A stretch of DNA of 64,000 bases from Lichenicoccus sp965276875 (GTDB lineage Bacteria > Pseudomonadota > Alphaproteobacteria > Acetobacterales > Acetobacteraceae): assembly GCF_965276875.1 (NCBI RefSeq), contig NZ_OZ255701.1:1736001-1800000 (forward strand). The letters are read 5' to 3'. Shown one piece after another: positions 27,899-36,648 of the stretch. The notes under the pieces were generated by a model that ran no database searches, had not been told where the DNA came from, and worked only from the letters and a program-made list of their open reading frames with translations. Each line of letters begins with the position of its first letter. The first letter of the stretch is position 1. Position numbers and translations under genes: made by a program.

Positions 27899-29347
27899 TC
27901 AGGCGCTCCGCGAGAGGTTGGGGCGGCCTGCGTCGTGCAGAGCGCCGGCAAGGATCAGGATATCGTTCCGTGTGGTCTGGCCGTTGGTGATGCAGACGCG
28001 GAGTGCGCACTGTCCGCGCAGCATGGTCGTGGTCACCCAGGCGACCCCCGAGCTGACGACGGTGTCGGCGATGGCGCGCGGGTCGGCGAACCCTGGCGGC
28101 GGCAGCACGCAGAGCACCGCAAGCTCGGAACTGTTGACCACGCTCCAGCCCTGGGTTTCGAGCACATCGCGCAGCAGGGAGGCGAGGCCGATCGCATGCG
28201 CGACGTGCCGCGCGTAGCCGTCCCAGCCGACCGCGGCGAGCGAGAGGAACAGACGCAATCCGAGGAAGCGCCGCGACCATTGCGCGCTCGTGACATACGG
28301 GTCGCGGCCGGCGACATTCGAGGGCATGAAGCTCGCCGCCGCCGGTGCGACGTGGAACGCGCGGTCCAGGACGGATCCATGCGGCGTCAGGAACATGCCG
28401 CACGCCATCGTGGTCGCGAACCATTTATGCGCATCGATGGTGAGCGAGTCCGCGCGCTCGATGCCTGCCAGCAGGGTGCTGCGCGGTTCGGCCGCGATCA
28501 GGGCGCCGCCCCAGGCGGCATCGACATGAAACCAGACCCCCGCATCCCGGGCGATGGCGGCACAGGCGGCGAGCGGGTCGATCGCACCGGCGCCCGTGGT
28601 GCCGGCGGTGGCGACGAGCATGACTGGGACATGACCGCGGGCAGTGTCGCCCGCGATCGCCCGCGCCAATGCGCCGGTGTCGATGCGGCCTTGCGGATCG
28701 GTGTCGATCAGCCGTAGCGAAGCCCGGCCAAGCCCGGACTGGTGCAGGATCTTGTACCAGGCGAGGTGGGCCTCCGCGGACACATAGACGGTGGGCCGGC
28801 CGGCGAAGGCGCGCGCGCCATCGTCGGCAAAGCTGGCATCGGCGTTGGTCAAGGCGCAGGTCAGGGCCGCGAAGTTTGCCTCCGAGCCGCCGGAGGTGAA
28901 ATGCCCCTTGGCCTCGCGCAGACCGGCGCGCAGCCCCACCGCGCGCAGCACATGCGCCTCGATGGCGACCGCGGCGGGCGAGGTGGTGGCACTCGCCAGT
29001 TGCGGATTGAACGCAGCGACGATCCGCTCGGCGCATTCGGAGGCGTAACCCGGCGCCGGGTTGAACAGGCCGAAATAGCGCGGATGCGTCATATGGACGA
29101 CGCCGTGCTCGAGGGCTGCGATCGCCCAATCGAGCAGGTCCGGCAGCGGTCGGGCAGCGTCGAAGTCGAACGCCTGCAGCTCTCGCCTGAAGCGCTGCGT
29201 ATCCTGGTCGGGAACGACGCTGCCCTGCGCCACCCGCCGCAGCGCCGCGTCGAGCCGCGCGGTCAGCAGGTCGTCGAGCGTGCGGCGCTCCTCCGGCGCA
29301 CAGAACAGCGGTGAGAGGCCAACGCGTGTGTCGCTGCCACCGTCCAT
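27899..29347 (-). CDS. PLP-dependent group II amino-acid decarboxylase
   Basis: 482 residues. The pyridoxal-binding Lys308 is in TIDAHKWFATTM, the ring-stacking His194 in SAEAHLAWYK, and the PLP-nitrogen Asp276 in WFHVDAAWGGA. The substrate-side segment THPRYFGLFNPAPG is typical of the glutamate/aspartate/2,4-diaminobutyrate/aromatic decarboxylase family but does not settle the substrate. The start ATG 29347 is 4 bases after the metA stop, and its own stop is 2 bases before the heme-oxygenase-fold gene. This points to an amine made as part of one pathway with those neighbours. Confidence 0.85.
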   Translation of the reverse strand: MDGGSDTRVGLSPLFCAPEERRTLDDLLTARLDAALRRVAQGSVVPDQDTQRFRRELQAFDFDAARPLPDLLDWAIAALEHGVVHMTHPRYFGLFNPAPGYASECAERIVAAFNPQLASATTSPAAVAIEAHVLRAVGLRAGLREAKGHFTSGGSEANFAALTCALTNADASFADDGARAFAGRPTVYVSAEAHLAWYKILHQSGLGRASLRLIDTDPQGRIDTGALARAIAGDTARGHVPVMLVATAGTTGAGAIDPLAACAAIARDAGVWFHVDAAWGGALIAAEPRSTLLAGIERADSLTIDAHKWFATTMACGMFLTPHGSVLDRAFHVAPAAASFMPSNVAGRDPYVTSAQWSRRFLGLRLFLSLAAVGWDGYARHVAHAIGLASLLRDVLETQGWSVVNSSELAVLCVLPPPGFADPRAIADTVVSSGVAWVTTTMLRGQCALRVCITNGQTTRNDILILAGALHDAGRPNLSRSA

Positions 29348-29351
29348 CGGG

Positions 29352-30308
29352 TCACATCCCTGCCACGGCGAGGCTGGCCCAAAGGTCCGGCGCAAGACCG
29401 GGGGCAAGATTGGGGGCAAAACCGGCGAGCCAGTTGCCGAACAGCCGGGCCGCGCGCGGCTGCCACGGCGCGGTCACGGCGGCATTGTCCAGCAGCCGCA
29501 GTGCCGCCTCGGAATCGTCCGCGGCGAGCCTGCCAAGTGCCGCCTCGGTCGCCGCGGGAAGGACGCCGCTTGGCGGCGCTGGCGGTGGGCCGCCGCCGCC
29601 GCGCAGCGTCCGCAGCAGGTCGCGCCGGTATTCCGCGAGCAGGGTTTCGGCTTCGTATTCCGGATGGCCCTGGAAGAACACGAACCTTCCGGGTCCCGCC
29701 AGAGGTCCTGCGAAGACATCGACTCCGGCGCGAGGCGAACGCGAGAGGATCCGGTAGCCGCGCGCCACCAAGGCGGCCTCGGCGAGATCGTTATAGCGTG
29801 AATGCGGATGCGCCCAGCCGCGCGCCAGCCCGCGCATGAGCGGATGCCCAGGGGCTGCGACCGCGCAGGGAAACACGCCGGAGAGTTTGCGCGGCAGGCG
29901 CGTGCGGGCGATACCGTCGAGCCGCAGCACCGCGGCGTGCGCCGCCAGACAGGACCACAGCACCGGAACATCGTGGCGCGCCGCCCAGTCGGCGATCCTG
30001 GCCAGGCTGCTCCAGGCGGGCTCGTCCTGCAGTCGTGCTGCGCGCGGCTGCAGGCCGGTGACGATCAGCGCATCGAGGCCGCACGCGAACAGATCATCGA
30101 AACGCTCATAGGGCGCCCCGTCGGCGCCGTGCGGCGGTCTGTCGCGCGCGATTTCGGGACAGGTGAACAGCCGTAACGGCATGCGCATTCCGCGCGCGAA
30201 CTGCCGCTCGGTGGCCAGCAATGCCGAACCCGACGCGTTGTTGACCAGGCCGATCGTCACCCCCGGCGCCAGCCTGGATTGCAGGGCGATCGGGGCGACG
30301 ACGTTCAT
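29352..30308 (-). CDS. metA: Homoserine O-succinyltransferase/acetyltransferase family protein
   Basis: 318 residues. The catalytic Cys is in LWSCLAAHAAVLRLDG, the His-X-Glu pair in FFQGHPEYEAETLLAEYRRD, and WAHPHSRYND is the family's substrate loop. It acylates homoserine to make a leaving group for MetY, or a related substrate here. The start ATG 30308 overlaps the metY stop (ATGA). MetA-family members may use succinyl- or acetyl-CoA; the adjacent MetY suggests the ester is used for direct sulfhydrylation. Residues 241-252 form a Gly/Pro-rich insert. Confidence 0.85.
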   Translation of the reverse strand: MNVVAPIALQSRLAPGVTIGLVNNASGSALLATERQFARGMRMPLRLFTCPEIARDRPPHGADGAPYERFDDLFACGLDALIVTGLQPRAARLQDEPAWSSLARIADWAARHDVPVLWSCLAAHAAVLRLDGIARTRLPRKLSGVFPCAVAAPGHPLMRGLARGWAHPHSRYNDLAEAALVARGYRILSRSPRAGVDVFAGPLAGPGRFVFFQGHPEYEAETLLAEYRRDLLRTLRGGGGPPPAPPSGVLPAATEAALGRLAADDSEAALRLLDNAAVTAPWQPRAARLFGNWLAGFAPNLAPGLAPDLWASLAVAGM

Positions 30309-31615
30309 CGCGCCCAAACGCGGTTGCTGGCCTGGGTACCGGCTTGGGCTGCATCCAGCGCGCTCGCGAGATCGGCGATGATGTCGTCGACATGCTCGAT
30401 GCCGACACTGAGCCGGATCGTCTCGGGAGTGACGCCGGCGCGTCGCTGCTCGGCTTCGGACATCTGGCGATGCGTGGTCGAGGCCGGGTGGCAGGCGAGC
30501 GACTTGCAGTCGCCGAGATTGACGACGCGCTTAATCAGCTTGAGCGCGTCGTAGAAGCGGGCACCCCCCTCGGCACCGCCGGCCACACCAAAGGTCAGCA
30601 GCGAGCAGGCCTGGCCGCGCAAATACTTCCGCACGCCGGGGTAATGCGGGCTGTCCTCGAAGCCGGCGTAATTGACCCAGCCGACCCGGCGGTCGCGTCG
30701 CAGGAATTCGGCGACGTGCCGGGCATTGGCGACGTGTCGCTCGACGCGCACCGCGACCGTCTCGATGCCCTGGAGCAGCAGGAACGCATTGAACGGCGAC
30801 AGCACCGAACCGAGCGTGCGCAGATACACGCTGCGGGCGCGCGCGAGAAATGCCGCGTTGCCGAAACGCTCGGTATAGACCAGGCCGTGATAGGAGGCGT
30901 CGGGCTGGCTGAACATCGGAAAGCGGCGGTGATGTTCCGCCCAGGGAAAATTCCCGCCATCGACGATGGCGCCGCCCATGGTGGTGCCGTGGCCGCCAAG
31001 GAACTTGGTCAGAGAATGGATGACGATATCGGCGCCGTGCTCGATCGGGCGCAGCAGCACCGGGGTTGCCACGGTGTTGTCGACCACCAGGGGGACGCCG
31101 TTTCGATGGGCGAGGTCGGCGAGGGCCGCGATATCGGCGACGTTGCCGGCCGGATTGCCGACGCTCTCGCAATAGAGTGCGCGCGTATTGTCGTCGATGA
31201 GAGCGGCGAGGTCGCGCGGGTCGTCGCCGCGCGCAAAGCGGACATCGATGCCGAGCTCCGGCAGGAAATGCGCGAACATCGAATGCGTGGTGCCGTAGAG
31301 TTGCGGCACCGAGACGACGTTGCGGCCGGGCTGCGTGAGGTTGGCGATGGCGAAATGCAGCGCCGCCTGTCCCGAGCCGACACTGAGCGCCTGTATGCCG
31401 CCTTCGAGGGCGGCGAGGCGACTTTCGAGCACGGCGTTAGTGGGATTGCTGATCCGGCTGTAGCGGTGGCCTTCGGCCTCTAGGTTGAACAAAGCGGCGG
31501 CGTGCTCGCTGTCATCGAACCCATAGGCGATTGTCTGATGGATCGGCACCGCAACCGCACGCGTCGACGGATCGATGTCGAAACCTGCATGCAGCGCCAA
31601 TGTCTCGATCCGCAT
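30305..31615 (-). CDS. metY: O-acetylhomoserine/O-succinylhomoserine sulfhydrylase
   Basis: Cys/Met-metabolism PLP enzyme, 436 residues, exchanging the acyl group of an O-acylhomoserine for sulfide or another thiol. PLP Lys lies in IHSLTKFLGGHGTTMGG, with RYSRISNPTNAVLESRLAALE split near residues 60-80 and the typical C-terminal LIKRVVNLGDCKSLACHPAS. The start MRIETLALHAGFDID is the usual one; the frame upstream is open but not conserved. It is the first gene of the five-gene minus-strand operon metY-metA-decarboxylase-heme-oxygenase-fold-acyl-CoA synthetase. Confidence 0.9.
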   Translation of the reverse strand: MRIETLALHAGFDIDPSTRAVAVPIHQTIAYGFDDSEHAAALFNLEAEGHRYSRISNPTNAVLESRLAALEGGIQALSVGSGQAALHFAIANLTQPGRNVVSVPQLYGTTHSMFAHFLPELGIDVRFARGDDPRDLAALIDDNTRALYCESVGNPAGNVADIAALADLAHRNGVPLVVDNTVATPVLLRPIEHGADIVIHSLTKFLGGHGTTMGGAIVDGGNFPWAEHHRRFPMFSQPDASYHGLVYTERFGNAAFLARARSVYLRTLGSVLSPFNAFLLLQGIETVAVRVERHVANARHVAEFLRRDRRVGWVNYAGFEDSPHYPGVRKYLRGQACSLLTFGVAGGAEGGARFYDALKLIKRVVNLGDCKSLACHPASTTHRQMSEAEQRRAGVTPETIRLSVGIEHVDDIIADLASALDAAQAGTQASNRVWAR

Positions 31616-32044
31616 CGAAGGCGTATCCCGCGTTCGGTTGGTGCCGTCGACACGCCTCGCCTCGACGCCGCAACGCGGCGAAGTCAGCAGGAGGCGCCGA
31701 GTATCATGCCAGTCGAACAGCGCAGGATTGATGGAAACAGTCGGGTTAAGAAAGGAACACTCCCCTCCCAATTCGATTTCATCAACCCATCATCGATCGA
31801 CAACAACAACCGGGCAATGTGCGTCTTTTATTACGCAATACTGAACGGAGGTGTAAGCCTTTGCTAGCAAGCAACCCGGACCGGGTCAATCAAGCGTTAC
31901 TGTAAACGTTTGTTTTCACACCCTAATAACGCGTCGAAGGCGGAACTTCCTCAGCATTGCCGTAATTGGCGATCTCCTTGCGGTGCCGGGTCATTCCCGG
32001 CACAATGCGGCACTTGCGGCGGCATTTCACATACGGAGCTTTCC
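31616..32044. promoter_or_regulatory. Divergent control region between metY and carrier-protein operons
   Basis: A 429-base gene-free stretch, markedly AT-richer than its flanks, between divergent operons. It holds a perfect 10-base palindrome TTGCTAGCAA (31861-31870), an inverted repeat ACCCGG-A-CCGGGT (31874-31886), and an 8-base-pair hairpin GTGCCGGG/CCCGGCAC (31983-32003, loop TCATT) about 40 bases before the carrier-protein start. I looked for a SAM-II-type riboswitch before metY and did not see one. The palindromes are candidates for a shared operator. Confidence 0.5.
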
Positions 32045-32287
32045 ATGTCGGTTCGCGCCCTCATCATCGAGCAGATCACCAAAGTCGGCCAGCAGCAGGA
32101 CAAGCGGCTGGCGCCGCTCAGCGACGCGCTGCCCTTGATGGACTCCGGCCTGGACTCGCTCTGCATCGCCATCATCGTCGCCCGGCTCGACGACGCGCTC
32201 GATCTGGACCCGTTCTCGGGCAACGACGCGCCCTTCCCCGTCACGCTGGGCGACTTCATCCGGCTCTACGAACATGCGGCAGTCTAG
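32045..32287 (+). CDS. Acyl carrier protein (first of two)
   Basis: 80 residues with the phosphopantetheine attachment Ser38 in MDSGLDSLCIAI and the helical acidic make-up of carrier domains. GGAG precedes the ATG by 8 bases. It is the first gene of the plus-strand operon; the AMP ligase begins 14 bases before its stop, so the two are translationally coupled and the ligase probably loads this carrier. It is not part of a fatty-acid synthase operon (no fabF or fabD near). Confidence 0.87.
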   Translation: MSVRALIIEQITKVGQQQDKRLAPLSDALPLMDSGLDSLCIAIIVARLDDALDLDPFSGNDAPFPVTLGDFIRLYEHAAV

Positions 32288-33668
32288 CGGTCCCAACCTG
32301 CGCAGTCCCAACCTGCGCAATCTGGTCGCGCGCGCCTACGCGGCAGCCGGCTTCATCGCCGACGCGCGGATACGGCTGCCGCTCGCCTCGGTGGCCGCGG
32401 GCAGCATCCTGGAAGGTGGCGCCGAGCGCCTGCGCGGACGCTCGGTAATGATCGCCACGACCTCGCAAATCGCCGCCGTCCGTGCCGCCATCGAGCTCGA
32501 CGGGATCGCCGCGCGCCTGGTGCTCTGCCCGGCGGACCTGTCGCCGGCGCAACGACTGGCCGTCTGCCGCCTCGCCCGGATCGACGCCGTGCTGTGCGAG
32601 GACCCCGCGACCGTCGCCGATCTCGCGCAAGCTCCGGACATCGTCACCTGCGTGCCGCAACCAGCGGCATCGATCCCGGAGGATCGCGCAGCCGAGACCG
32701 AATGGGTGCTGCTCACCTCGGGCACCACCGGGCCGCCCAAGCTCGCGGTACACGACCTTGCAGGCCTCATCGCGCCATTCGGCACGGGCCTCGCCACATC
32801 ACCCATCGTCTGGAGCACCTTCTACGACATTCGCCGCTACGGTGGCCTGCAGATCCTGCTGCGCGCCCTGGTCGGCGGCGCCTCCATGGTGCTGTCCGAG
32901 GCCGGCGAGCCGGTCGGCCGCTTCCTGGCGCGGGCCGGGAGGGCCGGGGTCACCCACATCTCCGGCACGCCGTCGCACTGGCGCGCGGTGCTGATGAGTG
33001 CCGCCGCCTCGAGCCTGGACCCCGCCATCGTGCGGCTGTCCGGCGAGGTGTGCGACCAGGCCATCCTGGATCGCCTGGCCCAGGCCTATCCGCGCGCCGG
33101 CATCGGCCACGCCTTCGCCTCCACCGAGGCCGGCGTCGGTTTCGAGGTGAACGATGGCGGCGCCGGCTTTCCGGCCGCCCTGGTCGAACAACAGGATGCC
33201 CCTGTTGCGCTGCGTGTGCGGGACGGCGGGTTGCAGATCCGCTCCGCGCGCACCGCCAGGCACTATCTCGGCGGCGGCTCTCTGGCGCTACCCGACGGGT
33301 TCGTCGACACCGGGGACCTCGTCGAGCGGCACGGCGATCGTTACGTCTTCGTCGGCAGGCGTGGCGGGATCATCAATGTCGGCGGCCAGAAGGTGCATCC
33401 CAAGGCGGTCGAGGCGGTCATCAACCTGCATCCCGACGTGCACGCCTCGCGCGTCTCGTCGTGGCCCAGCCCGATCACCGGCGCCCTCGTCGTCGCCGAG
33501 ATCGTCATTGCGCCGGGCGCTGCCGGGATCGACTTCGCCGCCCGCGAGGACGCGATCCTCGAACTCTGTCGTCGCCATCTGCCCGCCCACCAGGTGCCGG
33601 CGATGATCCGCCAGACCGCGTCGCTCGAGCTCTCGGCCGCGGGCAAGCTGTCGCGCACGCATGCCTAA
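32274..33668 (+). CDS. AMP-forming acyl ligase (ANL superfamily)
   Basis: 464 residues, shorter than most CoA ligases. The P-loop is LLTSGTTGPPKLAVHD, the substrate region includes HAFASTEAGVGFEV, then VDTGDLVERHGDRYVFVGRR, GGQKVHPKAVEAVI, and the catalytic Lys near the end (AAGKLSRTHA). The context suggests an acyl-ACP ligase acting on the upstream carrier protein. Near the start there is a 15-base tandem repeat (32290-32319), giving PNLR twice. It overlaps the next gene by 8 bases. The acid activated is unknown. Confidence 0.85.
   Translation: MRQSSGPNLRSPNLRNLVARAYAAAGFIADARIRLPLASVAAGSILEGGAERLRGRSVMIATTSQIAAVRAAIELDGIAARLVLCPADLSPAQRLAVCRLARIDAVLCEDPATVADLAQAPDIVTCVPQPAASIPEDRAAETEWVLLTSGTTGPPKLAVHDLAGLIAPFGTGLATSPIVWSTFYDIRRYGGLQILLRALVGGASMVLSEAGEPVGRFLARAGRAGVTHISGTPSHWRAVLMSAAASSLDPAIVRLSGEVCDQAILDRLAQAYPRAGIGHAFASTEAGVGFEVNDGGAGFPAALVEQQDAPVALRVRDGGLQIRSARTARHYLGGGSLALPDGFVDTGDLVERHGDRYVFVGRRGGIINVGGQKVHPKAVEAVINLHPDVHASRVSSWPSPITGALVVAEIVIAPGAAGIDFAAREDAILELCRRHLPAHQVPAMIRQTASLELSAAGKLSRTHA
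32290..32319 (+). repeat. 15-base tandem direct repeat inside the AMP ligase start
   Basis: GTCCCAACCTGCGCA occurs twice head to tail with no spacer, in frame, encoding PNLR twice in the N-terminal tail. It spans the few bases just after the carrier-protein stop. It may be a recent slip duplication or alter the spacing of the coupled start. Confidence 0.9.
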
Positions 33669-34398
33669 CGTCGTGGTGACCGGCGGCAGCCGCGGGCTCG
33701 GGCTCGGGATCGCGCAAAAACTGTCCGCCTCCGGCTTCACGGTCATCGCCGTCGCCCGCAACCCCACCGACGCGCTCACTGACGCCACCGCAACAGCGGC
33801 ACAGGCCGGCCACGGCGGGATCCATTTCAGCCCCTGCGATCTCGCCGACCTGGCGGCGCTGCCCGGCATCGTCAAGCAATGGCGCGCCATGGGACCGCTG
33901 TTCGGCCTGGTCAACAATGCCGCCTCCGGCACCCCCGGCATGCTGGCCAACATGCCCGATCCGGAAATCGCCAAGCTGGTGCAGCTCAATGTCACAATGC
34001 CTCTGCTGCTCACGAAGTATGTGGTCCGCGCGATGCTCGCCCAAGGCAGCCGAGACGGCCGTATCGTCAGCATCTCCTCGATCGTCGCTTTGACCGGCTA
34101 TGCCGGCCTTTCTGTCTATAGCGCCACCAAGGCGGCCCTCGGCGGCTTCACCCGCGCCCTGGCGCGCGAGGTCGGACCGCTCGGCATCACCGTCAACGCC
34201 GTCGCCCCCGGCTTCGTGGACACCGAAATGACCCACGTGATGACCGACGCCGAGCGTGAAAAGATCCGCCGCCGCAGCGCCCTCGGACGCCTCGCAGGCG
34301 CGGACGACGTCGCCAACCTCGTCGACTACCTGTTCAGCGACAAAGCCCGCAACATCACCGGAACGATGATGACAGTTGACGCCGGCAACACGGCCTGA
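33661..34398 (+). CDS. FabG-like short-chain dehydrogenase/reductase
   Basis: 245 residues, NAD(P)-dependent. The cofactor motif is GGSRGLGLGIAQ, then LVNNAASG, catalytic Ser in SISSIVALTG, and Tyr/Lys in YSATKAAL; the C-terminal ITGTMMTVDAG is typical of 3-oxoacyl-ACP reductases. It overlaps the ligase stop and so belongs with the carrier-protein/ligase pair, probably reducing a ketone on a carrier-bound acyl group. Confidence 0.88.
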   Translation: MPNVVVTGGSRGLGLGIAQKLSASGFTVIAVARNPTDALTDATATAAQAGHGGIHFSPCDLADLAALPGIVKQWRAMGPLFGLVNNAASGTPGMLANMPDPEIAKLVQLNVTMPLLLTKYVVRAMLAQGSRDGRIVSISSIVALTGYAGLSVYSATKAALGGFTRALAREVGPLGITVNAVAPGFVDTEMTHVMTDAEREKIRRRSALGRLAGADDVANLVDYLFSDKARNITGTMMTVDAGNTA

Positions 34399-34510
34399 CA
34401 TCCGCAAAGCAGCGCCGAACACGGCAAGTGGTTGGGGTGTTGGGCACTGGCCGCACCGGCACCATGCCGTTATGAATTCAACCGGCGGGTTGAACGAGAG
34501 GCAAATCCCC

Positions 34511-35080
34511 ATGGCGGACACACCCGACTTCGGAACCTTTGGCCGCTACCAGGAGGTGCCTCTCGATGAGATGTCGCCCGAAATGAAGGCGGCGTATGAC
34601 ACGACGATGCGGCTGCGTGGCCAAGTACCCGGCCCGCACAAGATATGGCTCGCCAACCCTGCCATGGCCGAAACGTTCGTGCCGGTCGGCGCCTATTACC
34701 AGACGCGCTCGACCTTGACCAAGGCGGAGATCGAGATTGCCACCAATGTGGTCAACGGGCGCTGGCGGGCAGCCTACGCCAACTACGAGCACGAGAAGAT
34801 CGCGAAGGCCGCGGGCGGTTTGCCGGCGGACAAGGTGGAAGCCCTGATCGCCGGCTTGCCCACCGGCTTCGACGATCCACGCCAACAGGTGGTCTATGAG
34901 CTGGCCTTGACCTTGGTGGCGCAGCACACCGTGCCGACCGGCCTGTTCCGCCGCGCCAAGGCGCTGCTCGGCGACGCGGGGATCGTGGATGTGACCATGC
35001 TGCTCGGCTGGTTCACCGGCGTGTCGCTGACGCTGGCCGCCTACGACGTCCCAGCCGACGCCGTCGGCCTGGACCAATAG
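34511..35080 (+). CDS. Carboxymuconolactone-decarboxylase-family protein
   Basis: 189 residues of the CMD/AhpD fold (EMKAAYDTTMRLRGQVPGPH, then a helical core with YANYEHEKIAKAAGG). The redox Cys-X-X-Cys of AhpD is absent, so peroxidase activity is unlikely and a lyase or decarboxylase-like role is possible. ATG 34511 has GAGAGG upstream. It lies 112 bases after the reductase and 11 before the fused protein, which begins with a second CMD domain, so the two may form a hetero-oligomer. Confidence 0.8.
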   Translation: MADTPDFGTFGRYQEVPLDEMSPEMKAAYDTTMRLRGQVPGPHKIWLANPAMAETFVPVGAYYQTRSTLTKAEIEIATNVVNGRWRAAYANYEHEKIAKAAGGLPADKVEALIAGLPTGFDDPRQQVVYELALTLVAQHTVPTGLFRRAKALLGDAGIVDVTMLLGWFTGVSLTLAAYDVPADAVGLDQ

Positions 35081-35091
35081 GAAGTATCGCC

Positions 35092-36648
35092 ATGCAGACA
35101 AATCTGGGCGGCCGCATTCCCCTGCTCGATCCTGCCGCCCTCACCGGCGAGCAGAGGGCGATCTACGATCGCCTCAAGCACACCATGGTGAAGTGGGCCG
35201 ACGCATCAGGCTTTCAGAGTACAGAGGGCGACCGGCTGATCGGCCCGTTCAATCCGGTCCTGCTCAGCCCGGGCATTACCCCAGCCTTCCTGGATCTGCA
35301 GGACGCCGAGCAGGCGAACACCTCGCTCGACGGGCGCGTGCGCCAGGTCGTCATCCTGGCTGTCGGCGCGGTGTGGCGCTCGCCCTACGAGCTTTATGCG
35401 CACGCGGCGGTCGCCGCCAAGGCAGGACTGTCGGAAACCGCGATCAGGGCCCTCGTGTCAGGAGCCGTGCCGGAAGACCTCAGGCCCGAGGAACAGCTGG
35501 CAGCGCGCTTCGCACGCGCGCTATCCACCGGGCACCGGATCGAGGCGGCGCTCTATCATGAGGCCGAAGCCGCTTTCGGGCCGCGCGGCCTGGTCGACCT
35601 CGTCTATCTTGCTGGCTGTTACCATATCGTCTGCGGCCTTTTGAACATCTTCGACATTCCTGCACCCGCGGCACCGGATCGAGCGGCATCGGGCAGCACG
35701 AAGCAGGCGACGCTGACGACGATTGCCCTCTTCCCGGTCAGGTCGTTTCTCGAAAACCTCGCGGTCAGAAGAGACAACTCCGTGCTCGTCACCTCGATGA
35801 ACGCCAGGGAGCTTTTCTATGTCGCGCCGTCATCCGGCGATGCTCCGGTTGCGCCGATGTTGCTGCATCGCTTTGATCAGCCGACGACCGGCCTGGTCGA
35901 GATCGAACCGGATCTGTTTCTCGTCTCCACCTCAAATCTTTACACCACGCATGAGTCATTTCTGCATCTTCTCGACTTGCGCGGCTTTCAGCCTGGATCT
36001 CCGGTGCGGCCGGAGATGGTGTTCCGCTTCCCCGATACTGCACGCGGGCTGAACGGCAGTTGCCTGCTTGCTCCTGGCGTGGTGCTGATCGCTGACTGCT
36101 TCGCCGGGCTGATCTGGCGCCTGGACGTGCAGCCAGGCGGCCGGACCATGCAAGCGGGGATCTGGCTTAAGCACGAGACGATGGGTTATTTCCCGGGCAA
36201 ACAGAAGCCCGAGCAACCCGGCGTGAACGGTGTCCGCTATGCCGCCAGGACGCACCACCTCTATTACACGGCGACGGCCAGGAAGCTGCTCATGCGCGTG
36301 CCCGTCGACCCCGCCACGCTCGAGCCCGCCGGCTCGCCGGAGCTGGTGGTAGCCGGCCGCATGGGCGATGATTTCTGCATCGACGAGGATGCGAGTGTCA
36401 TCTACCTGGCCACCCACCGGCAGAACAGCATCGACCGAATCTCGATGGATCCTGGCGATAACAGCGGCTTTCCGCAGAGCGTGGTCGGCGATCCGTTCAC
36501 CGAGGCGCTGGTCGGACCGTGCAGCCTCGCCTGGGGCCGGGCAGCCGGCGAATACGGCCGCGTCGCCTTCGTCATCAGCGACGGTGGCACCGCCTCCCCA
36601 TCCCCGGGCGGCCCACTCCCTGCCCGGCTGCAACGGGTGGAGTTCTAG
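35092..36648 (+). CDS. CMD-domain protein fused to a C-terminal beta-propeller (SMP-30-like)
   Basis: 518 residues. Residues 1 to about 195 repeat the CMD fold seen in the previous gene (LTGEQRAIYDRLKHTM, YELYAHAAVAAKAGLS). After a short linker, residues from about 205 form repeating beta-strand units typical of a six-bladed propeller (GLNGSCLLAPGVVLIADCF, PGVNGVRYAARTHHLYYT, FCIDEDASVIYLATH). The propeller may be a lactonase or a binding scaffold; I cannot name metal ligands with confidence. No stop or frameshift lies at the junction. It overlaps the convergent thioesterase gene by 4 bases. Confidence 0.75.
   Translation: MQTNLGGRIPLLDPAALTGEQRAIYDRLKHTMVKWADASGFQSTEGDRLIGPFNPVLLSPGITPAFLDLQDAEQANTSLDGRVRQVVILAVGAVWRSPYELYAHAAVAAKAGLSETAIRALVSGAVPEDLRPEEQLAARFARALSTGHRIEAALYHEAEAAFGPRGLVDLVYLAGCYHIVCGLLNIFDIPAPAAPDRAASGSTKQATLTTIALFPVRSFLENLAVRRDNSVLVTSMNARELFYVAPSSGDAPVAPMLLHRFDQPTTGLVEIEPDLFLVSTSNLYTTHESFLHLLDLRGFQPGSPVRPEMVFRFPDTARGLNGSCLLAPGVVLIADCFAGLIWRLDVQPGGRTMQAGIWLKHETMGYFPGKQKPEQPGVNGVRYAARTHHLYYTATARKLLMRVPVDPATLEPAGSPELVVAGRMGDDFCIDEDASVIYLATHRQNSIDRISMDPGDNSGFPQSVVGDPFTEALVGPCSLAWGRAAGEYGRVAFVISDGGTASPSPGGPLPARLQRVEF

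Noticed and set aside
27117..28424. A longer N-terminus for the heme-oxygenase-fold protein
   Set aside because: The open frame continues upstream over the PLP decarboxylase, but the ATG at 27896 follows that gene's stop by two bases and gives a normal start.
31616..31800. SAM-II-type riboswitch before metY
   Set aside because: Expected for some alphaproteobacterial metA/metY operons, but I could not find the conserved pseudoknot segments.
34511..36648. Assigning the CMD proteins as a second PcaC
   Set aside because: They are longer, lack the PcaC C-terminal signature, and lie in a carrier-protein operon rather than a catabolic one.
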